From positions 43,390,997-43,454,996 of the forward strand of contig JALGQZ010000002.1 in the NCBI GenBank assembly GCA_023105745.1: a stretch of 64,000 nt of DNA, in the 5' to 3' direction. The notes under the pieces were generated by a model. It saw only the letters and a program-made list of their open reading frames with translations. It searched no databases and was not told the DNA's origin. This document shows, one piece after another, positions 1 through 11,535 of this stretch. Numbering within the stretch: the stretch's first letter is position 1; every line of letters starts with the position of its first letter. The stretch comes from Austropuccinia psidii (taxonomy: Eukaryota; Basidiomycota; Pucciniomycetes; Pucciniales; Sphaerophragmiaceae). The position numbers and the translations under genes are program-made.

Positions 1-2345
1 GCATCAAAGAGATGCAATCCTTTATTGTACTTGCTAGCTACTACAGAAGCCACATCAAAAATGTTGCTCATATAGCTAGTAGTTTATACAAGTTACACTC
101 AAAAGATTTAGTTTTTGAAATAACCAAGGAAAGGATAGATGCATATAAAAGGATCAAAAATGAACTCACCAATGTACCTGTCCTGATACTCCCTGACTTT
201 TAATTACCATTCAAGTTGTAAATAGATGCAGCTTGAGCTCAAGTATTGGGATCTGCCCTTCACCAAAGACAAATTGTAGATGGTGAACCAAAGGAAGGAG
301 CAATATGCTACATCTCCAGGAAACTGAAAGACTCATAGGCTAGTTATGGAGCAACTCAGACTGAATGCTAATGTCTATCATGGGCCCTAAAAAACCTCCA
401 CTATTATCTGGAGGGTGCAGTATTTGAAGTATACACAGATTTCACAGCACTCAACTCTTTACTCAGCATGAAAACTACCAATAGACACATGCTGAGATGG
501 AAAATAGCCATTCAAGAGTATAGAGGTAATATGATCATAATATACAAAGAGGGAAAAGGCTACACTAATTCTTATGGCCTCAGCAGATGGCCATTGGATA
601 ATTTCAAAAGCAACCCAGCTTATGACCCAGAATGAGCTGCCAAAATTCCTATCCATTTCATTGGAATAGACAGGAGGAAAAACTTCAAATTTTTTGAATG
701 GGCACCGGAATTTGGTACCTCAGAAAGTGATAAAACTGAACCAGAAGGAACAGAAACTCCCATATTGGGAATAAGCTCCTCAGAACTGCATAATAAATTT
801 TTCAGTTCAGTAACCAAAACTTATGCCAAAGACAAACAGTGTAGCATATTGTTGCAAATCCTTCAACAAAAATACAGGAGCCCAGAGCTGGAATCCCAGC
901 TAGAGGGACCCTGGCTGAGGGACTTCAAGGACAACAAGTTTTCCTTATAAATGTACCTCTGTACCACAGAGAGAAGCACACCAGTGCACTCACAGTGATA
1001 GGAAGAGACCATATTTACCTAATCTTTCAATAATGCCATTATTGCCCCTATATGGGACACATGAGTGAATACAGGAAAAAAGAGATGGTAGCAAGCACAG
1101 CTTAGTGGCCTCAATGGAAACAATAGTTGAATGAATACATCAACACTTGTGAGAGATGCCAGAAGGCAAACATGAAACATGGGAAGAAGTATGGGTTAAT
1201 TAAACACAGAGAGGAACCTAAACACCCATGGGAAACCATGAACATGGACTGGGTAAAAGGACTTGTCCCATGAGGCAAAGAAAACTTCAGTTCTTGCCTA
1301 GTCATAGTGGACAGTTACAGTAAAGGTTTCAGATTCCTACCATGCCACAAAGAGGATACAGCTATGGACACAGAATTTATATTCCAGAATAACATCATAG
1401 CCACTTGTGGAGTCTCAAAAATTATTATTAGTGATAGGGACCCAAAATTCACATTGGAATTTTGGAATAACCTTTATGATATGCTTGGAACAAAACTTGC
1501 ATTTTCTACAGCCTACCACCCACAAACAGATGGTTTGGCTGAAAGGACAATCCAAACAATGGAGGACATAATTAGAAGATTCTGTGAATATGGAATGGAA
1601 TAAAAAGGCAATGAAGGGTACACTCCTACTAGCAATTCAGCTGGCTTACAATACCAGCCTACACTTCACCACAGGTAAATCACCCTCACTGGCGGAAAAA
1701 GGATGGAATTCCTTACTGCCTGTGGATCGCTTGAAGAAAAATCCTCTTACCATCCACCCCACTGCCAAAGACTTGCATTATATGTGGAAGAAGGCATTTG
1801 ACCCAGCCGCTAGATGCATAGCACAGGCAAAGGAATACAACAAGAAGAGATATGACAAGACCCACAAGGAACCAGAATTCAAGGAAGGAAACCAAGTGCT
1901 AGTGTCTACTCTGAATTTTAATAATCTTAAAGGCCCAAAGAAAATGAGAGACACATTTGTGGGGGCATTCACTATCATTAGATTGATAAGAAAAAATTAA
2001 GTGGAAGTCCAACTCACAGAGGATTTCTCCAGGAATCACCCAGTGTTCCCAGTGAGTCTAGTGAAACCTTACCACCAAACAGGAGAGGATAAGCTCCCCT
2101 GTAGAAGCAAAAACCCTACTCCCAAGACATAGTGGAAGTAGAAGACCCCCTGGCCAGTGAAGAAAATCATTAAGGCAAGGAAGATCAGACTTAATGGAAA
2201 GGACTGTAGACAATATCTGATAAGATTCAAAAACCAAACAGCTGATAAAGATAAATGGCTAGCTGAAGATGCTATACCATATGGTGACCTTCACCTGAGA
2301 AGATTAAGAACCTCCAGGAGGGATAAAAAGTTTCATAAATTATGA
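1..2345 (+). pseudogene. Decayed Ty3/gypsy pol, 3' half (Gypsy-D): RNase H, integrase, chromodomain
   Basis: The window opens in the RT/RNase H connection of a chromovirus-type polyprotein (SYYRSHIKNVAHIASSLYKL), followed by RNase H around 200-590 with the late motif YGLSRWPL. The integrase zinc region has CERCQKAN near 1150 and the core has SDRDPKF near 1430 and [10 protein letters not shown] near 1520. The C-terminal chromodomain-like part is at 2157-2343 (KARKIRLNGKDCRQYLIRFK). The frame is broken by many stops and shifts, for example TAA after 200, TGA near 630 and TAA near 1602. The protein is a distant relative of the Gypsy-B polyproteins further right, sharing NRHMLRW and [10 protein letters not shown]. 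It is an old, inactive copy, and its 5' part lies outside the window. Confidence 0.9.
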
Positions 2346-2354
2346 ACCTTTTTC

Positions 2355-2379
2355 AAAGGGAGGGTTTTAAGGGAGGGTC
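2355..2379 (+). other. Polypurine tract of Gypsy-D
   Basis: Twelve bases after the pol stop codon is a purine-rich stretch with two AAGGGAGGG-like blocks separated by TTTT. It lies directly before a TG dinucleotide that would open the 3' LTR. This is the expected position for plus-strand DNA priming in LTR retrotransposons. Confidence 0.6.
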
Positions 2380-3700
2380 TGTCAGCCTTTGACTTGAAAC
2401 CAGAGCACAAGCATGACAGCCAAAATACCATAAACTAATGGTAGAACAAAATAGCACCAAAAGATAGAGCTGAGACAAACCAGCTCAAAATTTATGAAAA
2501 GAAAAAGGAAACTCACCTCTTGCCAAATATACAAGTCCCATAATCATAGGACAAAGAATAACAAAGTTATTCAAGCTTAAAGCAGTTTCTGAGAATAAAC
2601 CTTAATTTTCACCTCTCATCTAAAATCCAGAGTTAGAGGCTGAACCCCAGTAAATGGGTCTTCAAATTGAATCTCTCAATCAGGTCTATCCAATGGTACT
2701 AGCTAAACCAAGCTAGCATCAAAACCACAGAAGTTATGGCCAAAATAAAGCCAAATAAGGGTAAATAGAATATTCACCTCTCATCTGACTTCTACATTTT
2801 AGTGTGAGATACCTGAAGTGGGGTCATTTTTGAAAAAGAAAAATCAGGGCTATTTTATGGTGCCATCAACTTCCCCATAGCCCATCTAGAACAAAAGTTA
2901 TGGAGTAAACAAGTTCCATATAAAATTTCAGAAAAATCCATGTCTAAATAATGGAAATTTAAAATGGTATAGCTTCTCCTAATTTAATTTTATCCATGCC
3001 AAATGAGGTACAATTGTGTAGACCCTGTCAAGGGCTGTACAATGAACAAAACTTTAGCTCACTATCTTGAAAACTGACAAATCTATGACAGTGTTAAGGT
3101 TAAAATCCCCCATCTGGGCCAATGCACCTTCACTGTGGGATACTTTGCCATATCCTTGAATGATGAATTTTAAATCTACAAAGAAGCTTTCTTATCCTTC
3201 AATACCTCATACGTTTGTCAATATGGGGTCCTCATACAGGTTCTGTACAGAATTCTACATGTCATACATGTCAGAAGAGGGCTGTGTGGTTCCCAGATGA
3301 AAATTTTCATCCTGTATTGGTTAAAACTGTCCAGATATGGTTTCAAAGCCACATCTGAGCCCAATACAGGTTATATAGGTATGGTAAGAGCCATGATCTA
3401 GTCCTTTGAAGTGAAAAGTCTTCACTCTTCCTATGTGAACAGTTCTAGAGAACCTTTTCACCTATTTTCAGGATAAAAAGAAACCTTTCTCTTCCAAAAA
3501 GAGAAATTCCCATCCTGCTCTTAAATTCCTATGTACTAAATCTTTAAAAAACAGTTCTACTCTTGGAAGATGATTAGGTATGCCTCTAATCTTAAGTATT
3601 GTAGTCTCTGTTATAATAAGCCAATTGATAAAGCCAAACCAAGGCCTCTCAACAGTGCTCACCACCACTATATCTCTATAGTAAAGCCCTTATACTTTAT
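2380..3700 (+). repeat. Putative 3' LTR of Gypsy-D, right end not defined
   Basis: The sequence begins TGTCAGCC right after the polypurine tract and has no coding capacity. By position it should be the 3' LTR. The matching 5' LTR lies outside the window, so the right boundary cannot be set. The end given is only where composition becomes plain AT-rich DNA. Confidence 0.4.
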
Positions 3701-4234
3701 TTTCAACCTATTTTAACTTTATTAATCTGTTTCATGGTTATATTGAAAGTTTTGAATTCATTTATTATCACTCCATCATACACTCAGCCTTCCACATATT
3801 ATCAAATGGAATAATTATCTTTTTTTCAATGAACCCTATTGTAATCTAAATTATTTAATAATTTATTCCTTATATCACTTGTAAGAGGAGTTGAAATTAT
3901 AGGATTTGAAGCTGGTTCCAAATTCAATTCTTAATAAAAGCTTTCATATATAATCTCAATATTTTAATTTGAATCAATTCTTGGTGCCATTCAATTGACA
4001 TACTTTTTACCTTTGTTTAACTGCATTCCAAAAACAAAATAAGAACATCTGTGATAAATAATTAAAAATCTGAATAAAATACAGAATTATTTAATTTAAA
4101 TTCTTTTTTTTAATTACTAATAATTATATATATATATTTTCTATAATTTGAGTTTAATTGGAAAATATATTTTATTGGCTTTTTTTAGCTAACAATTTAC
4201 TTATTAATATGAGTTTTTTTCTGAAAATAATATA
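3701..4234. other. AT-rich interval without recognisable features
   Basis: I see only AT-rich sequence with homopolymer runs and no convincing coding or repeat structure between the Gypsy-D LTR and the TIR of the Tc1 element. Confidence 0.6.
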
Positions 4235-4262
4235 CAGTGATCTCCAGAAAAGATCCAAACAC
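4235..4262 (+). repeat. Left terminal inverted repeat of the Tc1 element
   Basis: It starts CAGTGATCTC and contains AGAAAAGATCC. It matches the right terminus in inverse orientation with four mismatches in 28 bases. Beyond the core both ends share a poly-T/GGGG segment and GGTTTCT. Confidence 0.9.
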
Positions 4263-4801
4263 TTTTTTTGGGGGCCATTATTTTTCTTTTGGTTTCTGAA
4301 TCAATACCCTTAACTCCATTTTGTAATCTTTTTTTTTCTTTTTTTACACCTCCTCTGTTATTTTTCAACTCTAACAATAATTTCATTATATATTTTTTTC
4401 TCTTATACCCTTTCTTCTCTTTAATTTTATTTTATTTTATCCTCAACAACATCTCTTGCCACTTGTCTTTTTCTTTAAAAAGGAAGTTCATTGTGTTTTT
4501 AAATTTTCTTTTTATCCTAATTAAATCAATCAATTGGGACTAAAGGTCAGTTGCCATAATTTTATTTGGCTATATCAAATTTCTGACTTGTTCTGACTTT
4601 CAAGTAGCTGTCAGATGGTATTTAACACCATCTTGTCTCCAACCATCATAAAATAGCCAATCAATACGTGTTTGTTTTGTGGTCTCTGCAATGGTTTAAC
4701 TATTAAAATATTGATCTTTGAGTTTTTTTTAGGAAAGAAAAAATCATAATTTCTTAAAAATACTTTGAATTTTTACTTATATATATAATTTTTTTATTAT
4801 C

Positions 4802-5827
4802 ATGCCCTGATCACTTGATGAAGGAACTCAGGGTCAAATTGTGGGAATGAGAGCTGCTGGAGCCTCAATACAAACCATAAGCAATCATTTGCAAGTCCCA
4901 CCAACTACGGTTCATGATATGATTTTCAAGCATCAGGAGTGTGGCCATCTTTAATTGCTACCAATACCAGGCAGACCCAGAAATCTCAACAACCGCAATC
5001 TGCGCCAGTTAGCTCGTGTAGTTTAACATAATCAATGCAAGAAGCTAGCTGAAATAAAAAGCCTCATTACTGTTGATGTCTCCATAAATACCCTTTGCAT
5101 TGCTATTCACAAGGACCTTGGTAATAAATCTTGCATTGCAGTCAAGAAGCCTTATCTCTCACCTGCGCACATGCAACAACAATTAGACTTTTCATGGCAA
5201 CACCTTAACTGGACCATTGAAAAATGGTCCAGGGTGATTTTGACCAATGAGTCACTGTTTGAGCTTGGAAAACAATCAACAAGGACTTGAGTCTGGCAGA
5301 CACCTAAAGAGAAGTATGCACTCAATTCCATGACTGTTAACCACCAATCTGGCCAAAGAGCGTTTATGGTATGTGGGGCCATTCAATCCAAAATTGTTCT
5401 TTTACCTCCTGGCCAGTGTTCAGTAGCCAATTTTATTGCAAACGTTTATGAACCTGGCCTGCTTCCTTTCTACAAAGAACTTATCAATGCTAGCGTGGCC
5501 AAGAATTACAACCAGCTTACACTCATGGAAGATGGTTCTCCCATACATACAGCTCAACTAAGCAATGATTGGAGACAATCAAACAACATCCACAAACCTC
5601 AATGGCCTGCAAGCTCACCTGACTTAAATCCAATTGAGAACATATGGTTCAAAATTAAATACATGGTCACTAACCTTTTCAATACGAAGACAATGGATGA
5701 ATTGAAGGCAGCAGTCAATGCTGCATGGGAGGAAATTCCATTTGAGTACTTAGACAATGTCCTTTTGTCTCTGCCTCACTGGATTCAAGCTGTGGTAAAT
5801 GCAAATGGAGCACCAGTGCAATGGTAA
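4802..5827 (+). pseudogene. Tc1-family DD34E transposase, broken by stops
   Basis: The frame runs from ATG at 4802 to TAA at 5825-5827, 341 codons, the usual Tc1 length. The N-terminal helix-turn-helix region reads GQIVGMRAAGASIQTISNHL. In-frame stops lie at 4808, 4952, 5024 and 5288. The catalytic triad would be residues 149, 244 and 279. Positions 244 (LMEDGSPIHT) and 279 (DLNPIENIW) are D and E spaced as DD34E. Residue 149 is N (ILTNES) where the family has D. The last 165 codons from 5330 are open. Most of the damage fits C-to-T change on one strand or the other. The enzyme cannot have been active in this state. Confidence 0.92.
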
Positions 5828-6057
5828 ATAAAAATAGGAATTTTTTGAATTATTTTTTTTTCCATTTCATCAAATAGTTGTAACAATAAAATCAAAAAAG
5901 CTATACACAAAATATTATCCTGCTTTTTCAGCCAGCTATGGTTGTGTGAGAACTTCTACAATAATGAGAACCCCAAAAAAAACTTAAGTGTCCCCCAAAA
6001 AAAGTGATACAACCATGAGAAACCAAAAAAAAAAAATTAAGTGCTCCCCAATAAATA

Positions 6058-6085
6058 GTGTTCGGATCTTTTCTTGAGGGCACTG
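6058..6085 (-). repeat. Right terminal inverted repeat of the Tc1 element
   Basis: Read on the minus strand it starts CAGTGCCCTC and carries AGAAAAGATCC like the left end. It is followed on the plus strand by the TA target duplicate and a (TA)n microsatellite to about 6109. Confidence 0.9.
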
Positions 6086-6087
6086 TA

Positions 6088-7169
6088 CATATATATATAT
6101 ATATATATAGGAGATATAACATACTGCATGAATATTAAAAGATTTCTCAATCTTAATTCAATTATCTAAATTTATATTTTGGAAATCATAACTTGGGATT
6201 GAAGTTAAAATTGATTTTGACAAAAAAGAAAAAAGTCATCTAATTAATTGTCAAATATCATGGGAAAAAGGTTTTCCAGTTTTTTGAGTCATTATATCAA
6301 TACCATCTTTCATTTTTATAATAATGAAATAAATGATGCAAGTGAATACTTCAACATTCTTTTTCCATATTTAATTTGTTTCATTATTTTACCATTAGTA
6401 CTTCAAGCTCTTTGGCTTGAGTTTTAGTCAATCTTTTGTGCCTTTTGTTAGCTCTATTTTCCATCAATTGAACCTGAATTTGCTTTCATACTGTTAGGTT
6501 TCCCATTGAGGTTTCTCAGAAATAAGTTCCAAACCAGATTCAAAATTCTTTTCTAATTCAACCCAGCTTATTATGTCAAAATGATTGGAATTTGTAAGAT
6601 TTGAAAAGGATGTGAAAAATTGATTCTTTTTTAAGATAAAAGTAATTTCTGTGGAATTGAATCAAAATCCTTATTAGCTATATCAATTTGAAAGATAACT
6701 AAAAGCTGGTGAATTATTAATTATTTACTTCAATTTTAACTTTTTCTGAGGGCTGGAATTCCACTTAATGAGTTTAACTTTTAAAGCCTAACCAAAATTT
6801 CTTTTGAAAAACACCAGAATTTAATTTTAATATAAAAAAGCATTCATTTGGAGCTTGATTGGGAGTTTGAGTTGACTTCAAAAAAATCAATATATCTCAA
6901 TATATTTTCAGTTCAACATCCCAAATTTAATTAACTCAACATTTTTTAGCTTTTGAGGGGGAGATTATTATTATTTGTTGATTTCTGTTTTATTTTTTGA
7001 GTTTGAAAGTTATTAATTTGAATTTTGAAAATATATTTTTCCATAAAAAAATTGAATTTAAATAAGACTTCAGATAACACTAATGATAGAAAGATTAGCA
7101 TATGAACCTTAAAAAAATGGAAAAAAGTTGAATATAAATGGCTAAAAATAGATAAAAATAATAAAAATG
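6088..7169. other. AT-rich interval; (TA)n microsatellite at its left edge
   Basis: A (TA)n run occupies about 6088-6109. The remainder is AT-rich and contains no reading frame I can support on either strand. A 27-codon lysine-rich frame on the minus strand was considered and rejected. Confidence 0.55.
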
Positions 7170-7213
7170 GGGTGTTGGTAAATTCACGTAAGCTTTTAGT
7201 AAAAACACGTAAG
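7170..7213 (+). repeat. Left terminus of the MULE with subterminal motif
   Basis: It starts GGGTGTTGGTAAA and contains GTAAAAACACGTAAG at about 7199-7213. The terminal 13 bases match the opposite end inverted. The terminal identity is short, as in many fungal MULEs. Confidence 0.75.
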
Positions 7214-7384
7214 TGAGCTTATTTTTCTAAAAGAATTCCTCCGGCTCAGTTTTGAGGATTTTTTTAATTTTCTTTTGCCATATTTTTCCCGACTTGGCAT
7301 GTCAATAAGCACAAATTTTTTCAAAAAAAAATTTTTTGCTAAATTTCGCCAATTTGGCCAATATGCCAAAATGGCATATTTTTT

Positions 7385-7765
7385 CAAAAATTCATTTAAA
7401 ATCTTCCCACTTATGAATTTCCTTCATTTTTTTAACATGAAGGGTTCAATGTGAAGAATGAAGCACAATAATCTCATAATTTTGGTAATTTGTTTGGGTG
7501 GGACGAGTGAAGGTGCAAAAAGGGTTTTTTTTCAAATGTTTTTTCCCGTCATTGTAATATGCCTATTTTTAAAAAGTGAATTTAATAACTTCCCACTTAT
7601 GAATTTCCTTCATTTTTGCTTTAAATTAAAGGGTTCAATCTGAACAATAAAGAACCAGAAGCTCATGAATTGGGAAAATTTTTTTGGTGGGACAACAAGT
7701 GAAGGCGCAATGAGTGCTTTTTTTCAACTGTTTTTTTTCTTGTGTTTAATATGACTATTTTCAAG
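7385..7765. repeat. Diverged tandem duplication, unit about 186 bp
   Basis: A block containing CCCACTTATGAATTTCCTTC, then GAAGGGTTCAAT and later GGTGGGAC and AGTGAAGG, appears twice, starting near 7405 and 7591. It lies between the left end of the MULE and the 3' end of its gene. The same sequence family recurs in the non-autonomous copy near 12030-12380. Confidence 0.7.
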
Positions 7766-8497
7766 TACAAAAGCTCCACATGTTTGATAAAGAAGGAGAC
7801 TGAGGTAGGATTTAAGCAATAAATATGACTGAGGAGGGGGATAATTGGCATAAATTGTATATACAAAAATCATTCAATCAGAATCAACCTCCAAAATAGT
7901 GGGTTTTTTCTGAGAGGGGGGGAGGAAGATTGGACAAATACAACATTCTGTGTTTCTTAAATTTATCAGCCCACCCCAGGGCTTGTGTTTGGACATGAAT
8001 CTCCCAGTTCACAGTAATGGGGGGGACTGGATAAACTTTAGAAATGATGATGTCTAAAGGAACAAAATGAGCACAACTATTCAAGAAGCAGATGAAAATG
8101 GGGGATTATCATTTGGAGGACAGAAATAAGGGAAAAAATAAAAAGATTGGGCTGTGGAATAAAAGACAACTGGTCTTTTATACTTATTTGCAATTGGATC
8201 CCCCATGTCAGGCATGGACATCAACTTGCTTTTTGGAGCCTGGCCAACATCTTCATACCATTCAATTCTTTCCAAATAAGAGGATATTGAGGGAATTAAG
8301 GTGTTCATGGCTTCATAAAGGTCTTGATTTTGGTGAATTTTTTCAGCCAAGTCACCTCTGACATCAGCCCATTGATCTTGAGTCTTGTAAATGAAGTGGG
8401 ATACTGTTCTGTAGCCACAGTTTCCATCACCCTGGACATTGATGGCCTTGAAGGTGTATTTCAATATAAACTTGGGCAAGTCTTCTGAGCCAGTTAT

Positions 8498-8576
8498 CTG
8501 ATAAAATAAGTTCAAAAAATGAATAAATATCAAAATAAACCACAGAAAATTACATTAAAAATAATCAGAAACTCAC
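8498..8576 (-). other. Predicted intron 3 of the MULE gene
   Basis: On the minus strand it opens GTGAGT and closes TTATCAG, 79 nt. Splicing joins the linker exon to the OTU exon in frame (CSKLF to ITGSED). Confidence 0.8.
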
Positions 8577-9239
8577 AAACAGCTTGGAGCATTTATCACT
8601 TGTATGATAATTGCTTTGAAAATGCTCACAGGTGAAGTCAATTGCATCATAGATATTCAAACTGGTGGCAGGCTTGTGTGATTTTCTTTGTGAGGTTTTG
8701 CTTCCAATTGCCAATCTTCTGGACCTTCCGAGGGTTACTTCTAATTTATTCAATTCAGTTGCTGAGGGTAGTGAATCTGATGAACTGATGGATTTAGATA
8801 ATGAGTTCTCAGAATCTTCAGAATCTTCAGATGAGTCCACTTTCATAATTGGAGAGGGGACATTTGATTGTGATCTTGATGTTGCTGTACTGGTTACTTT
8901 TGATGGAGGTCTTCCTCTTCTCTTGGATTGACTTTCAATAATTTCAAATCTTGAAGGTTCTCTTTTGTTTTGATTTTTGTTTTTATTCTTGGCTCCTTGG
9001 GGTCTTCCATGGATATTCTTGCATTCTAGAGGGTCTTCATAATATTGATCATCCTCTTGACTCTTGGGAGTTTGATCAAATGGGACTTTTCCAGTCAAAA
9101 CATCTTGAAAATGTTGAAGTATTGGAGTGATTTCTGCCATTGGTCTTTGAAACAGGTCTTCCCCAATGTCTTCAAATATTTTCTTGGCTTCATTCATTCT
9201 TTCTTTTTCAACACTTTGATCATCACCTGGAAAACCAGC

Positions 9240-9312
9240 CTGAGAAGAACATGACAAATAAAATCAGTTAATAAGAAAAAAAAATAATAAGAAGAAATTA
9301 AAAAACACTCAC
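9240..9312 (-). other. Predicted intron 2 of the MULE gene
   Basis: It opens GTGAGT and closes TTCTCAG on the minus strand, 73 nt. It keeps the frame from HLHFP into AGFPGDDQ. Confidence 0.8.
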
Positions 9313-9864
9313 AGGAAAATGCAAATGCGACTGAGGATGGAAGTCTGATAATTCAAGCCTTTGGTGCTTGGCAAATTCCTTTTGGGTCTTATGCTTGCAA
9401 GGAATGCCTTTATAATTGTTTTATTTGTTGGTGCATTTTTCATTTGGAGGAAATTTTGTTTTGAAATTTTCAAAGGCAATTTGCAGAGCATAATTAGATA
9501 CCTTGCCGTTGAGGGCACAGATGTGTGAAGGAAAATTCTTGACATGGACAATCATTTCTTTGGAGATTCTATTGATTATTTCCATAAATTGTTTTCTGAA
9601 TGCCATGTGGAGAGCCCTGACTACCTCCAGGATAGTACCAGTGGACCTTTGGAGCCAAAGTTTAACCATGGCATGGGCACCTTGAACTCTGGAGGTGGAG
9701 CCCACACCTAGGTGGCAATGGTGGTTGGTCAAGGCTGGCACATAATACTCCTTTAGAGGAAGCCATGTCTTTTCCAGATATTGCAAGACCTCAGGATTTT
9801 TGACTTGATTTTGAAGCTTCTTCCAGTTGTCTTTGAAAGACTTTTCAGTGGATGCATACATAAC

Positions 9865-9946
9865 CTGAGAAATGAATCCCAAAGTCATTAATAAAAACAA
9901 TAATAAGAAAAAAAGTGAAATAAAGTGAAAGATAAAAGTATATTAC
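9865..9946 (-). other. Predicted intron 1 of the MULE gene
   Basis: It opens GTAATA and closes TTCTCAG on the minus strand, 82 nt. It joins GLWNE to VMYASTEK in phase 0, restoring the transposase core. Confidence 0.8.
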
Positions 9947-11446
9947 TTCATTCCAAAGGCCCATAAAATTTTCAAAATCAGTTCCATGACCAATTTTCTT
10001 CATGCAATGAGCAGATACATCCTTGTTGATGTGCCAAATGCATAGCATGACTTTGGAGTCTGGGAAGAGCTTCTTAATAGAGGTTTTCAAGACCAGATCC
10101 CTGTCAATAACAATAACTGGAGGGGGAACAAGATTGGTGTTGTTGAGGACCTTTTCTATGTATTGATTTAATGCCCAAGTATATGAAGTTTCATTTTCAT
10201 TCTTAATCAAACAAAAAGCCCCAGAAAAGGTCTTATTGGTTGAGCTGAATCTAACAATATGAAAAGGGGCATTTTGTACTTATTGGTTTTATAAGTACAA
10301 TCCATAAGAATGACATGAGGAAAGACATGAGGAAGTTTTATGGCCAGGGGGTGAGTAAAACACAAGGAGGTAATGTGTCCCTCAGAATCCCTTGCAGAGG
10401 ACCAAACAAAATTTTCTTCTTTGAGAGTGTCAATAAGAGCATCAATGGGCCTTCTGCCTTGCAGTTTGTCTTTCTTGATTTTCTTTACTTGGTTGTAAAT
10501 GTCTTGAAGGATTACAGGCCTGTCAAACTCCCTCTGGCTGCATAATTGGGCCTGAATTTGCCTTGGCATGAGCAGTGATTCAGATATTTGAGCAATTTGA
10601 GATGTTTCTTGCTCATTGAATTTCCTGAAAGCAGGATTTGCCATGATATTTTCAGTGGCATCATGGCTATGTTCAGAATTTTTGACTTTAAGAGTCCAAG
10701 TGGTACTCTTGGCATATTTCCTGGCATAAAGTCTAAAAGTACAGTCAAGCTTTCTTAAGGTGACTGTTTTGGAGGGGCTTTTGTTGGGATTTGGGGTGCC
10801 AGACCTGTCACAACATATTTCAATTTGGTTGTGGGTCATATTGGACCTCAAGGTGGACACAGCATACCCCTGAACCCTGGCAACATTATGCACATGTTGC
10901 CAAAGAAGCTCAAGGGTCTGAAATTCACCTTCAGTGGGGGGTGAAGCATTTTTTAATGAAAAATATGTATAAAAGTGAAAAAAAGGGGAATTGGGGGATT
11001 TGGAATGGGGTAAGAACCTTTCGAAATGTGAAAAAGAGGTGAAAGAAGGTGTGAAAAATGAACAGAAGTGGTTAATAGTGAAAGAAAGTGGTTTAAATGT
11101 GGGATTAATAGATGAGGGAAGGTAAAAAATTGAAAATTGAGAGCCTTCAAAGCAGGTTTTTGTGGTGAAAAATGCAGTGTTTGGGGGAAAAAAAGAAAAA
11201 AAAGTGTGAAAAGCTTTGCAAAATGGCTTTGTTAATGCTGTTTTTCCAAAAAAACAATGGTTTGGGGTGGGGATAATGTGGATTTTTGGGGTGTTTGGGC
11301 TTGTTTTTTTGGGGGAACTGGGCAAAAAATCTGAAACAATTTGGAGTTAGAGAGTTTTTGTGGGGAAAAAACCTGTTTTGGGCATGTTTTGGCCCAATAC
11401 AGGTCCAATTGTGTTTCATTTTTAATTAAAAATGGGCCCAGGGCAC

Positions 11447-11533
11447 CCCTTACGTGTTTTTACCAATTTATGGCCAAAACACGTAATTGTTTAGTAAAAA
11501 GATGTAAGCTCTTAGGTGTTTTTACCAACACCC
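11447..11533 (-). repeat. Right terminus of the MULE with subterminal motifs
   Basis: Read inward it starts AGGGTGTTGGTAAA and contains GTAAAAACACCTAAG and GTAAAAACACGTAAG, the second about 65 bases further in. It therefore has more motif copies than the left end. Confidence 0.75.
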
Positions 11534-11535
11534 TA

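Larger units (their letters stand above)
4235..6085 (+). mobile_element. Tc1/mariner DNA transposon, complete but inactive
   Basis: The element is 1851 bp, begins CAGTG and ends CACTG, and is flanked on both sides by TA (4233-4234 and 6086-6087), the Tc1/mariner target duplication. The ends are inverted repeats of at least 28 bp with recognisable similarity for about 60 bp. A single transposase reading frame lies inside. The right TA merges into a (TA)n tract. The element is non-functional because the transposase has four stops and has lost one catalytic residue. Confidence 0.92.
7884..10950 (-). pseudogene. MULE transposase fused to an OTU-like cysteine protease, four or more exons, lightly damaged
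   Basis: N-terminal FAR1/WRKY-GCM-like zinc region: ICCDRSG, RKLDCTFRLYARK, EHSHD. MULE DDE core: first D in ILMDCTYKTNKYKM, second in VIVIDRDLVLK followed by CIWH, likely E in STEKSFKDNW. A SWIM-like finger (GIPCKHK) precedes an AT-hook-like acidic linker (RRGRPPSK). The OTU domain has NVQGDGNCGYR (catalytic Asp and Cys near 8417) and a late His in NSCAHFVPLD. Introns with GT-AG ends are predicted at 9946-9865, 9312-9240 and 8576-8498. Breaks: one-base frameshift near 10258-10266, TAA at 9421-9423 in the SWIM finger, one-base loss in the G run at 8100-8104 (C run in sense). The true start is uncertain, because upstream frames lack an ATG in register. Confidence 0.85.
7170..11533 (-). mobile_element. 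Mutator-like element (MULE) carrying a transposase-OTU gene
   Basis: Both ends begin GGGTGTTGGTAAA read inward and are followed by copies of a subterminal motif GTAAAAACACGTAAG. The flanks share TAAAAAT (7162-7168 and 11534-11540), a possible 7-bp target duplication. It is short for a MULE (usually 8-11 bp) and lies in low-complexity A/T sequence. The single gene lies on the minus strand and occupies about 7884-10950. The element is about 4.4 kb. Damage is light: two one-base frameshifts and one stop, with intact introns and catalytic residues, so it stopped moving relatively recently. Confidence 0.8.

Noticed and set aside
4268..4543. Plus-strand 91-codon hydrophobic frame inside the left part of the Tc1 element
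   Set aside because: Phe/Leu-rich translation of poly-T DNA between the TIR and the transposase; no family support.
6384..6464. Minus-strand 27-codon frame with KRHKRLTKTQAKELEVL, resembling the start of a homeodomain
   Set aside because: It ends after one helix with no further homeodomain motif in any frame; too short to support.
10960..11419. Long minus-strand frames upstream of the MULE zinc finger (Pro, Phe and Ser rich)
   Set aside because: Low-complexity translation of subterminal A/T-rich DNA. They begin with non-ATG codons and have no domain.
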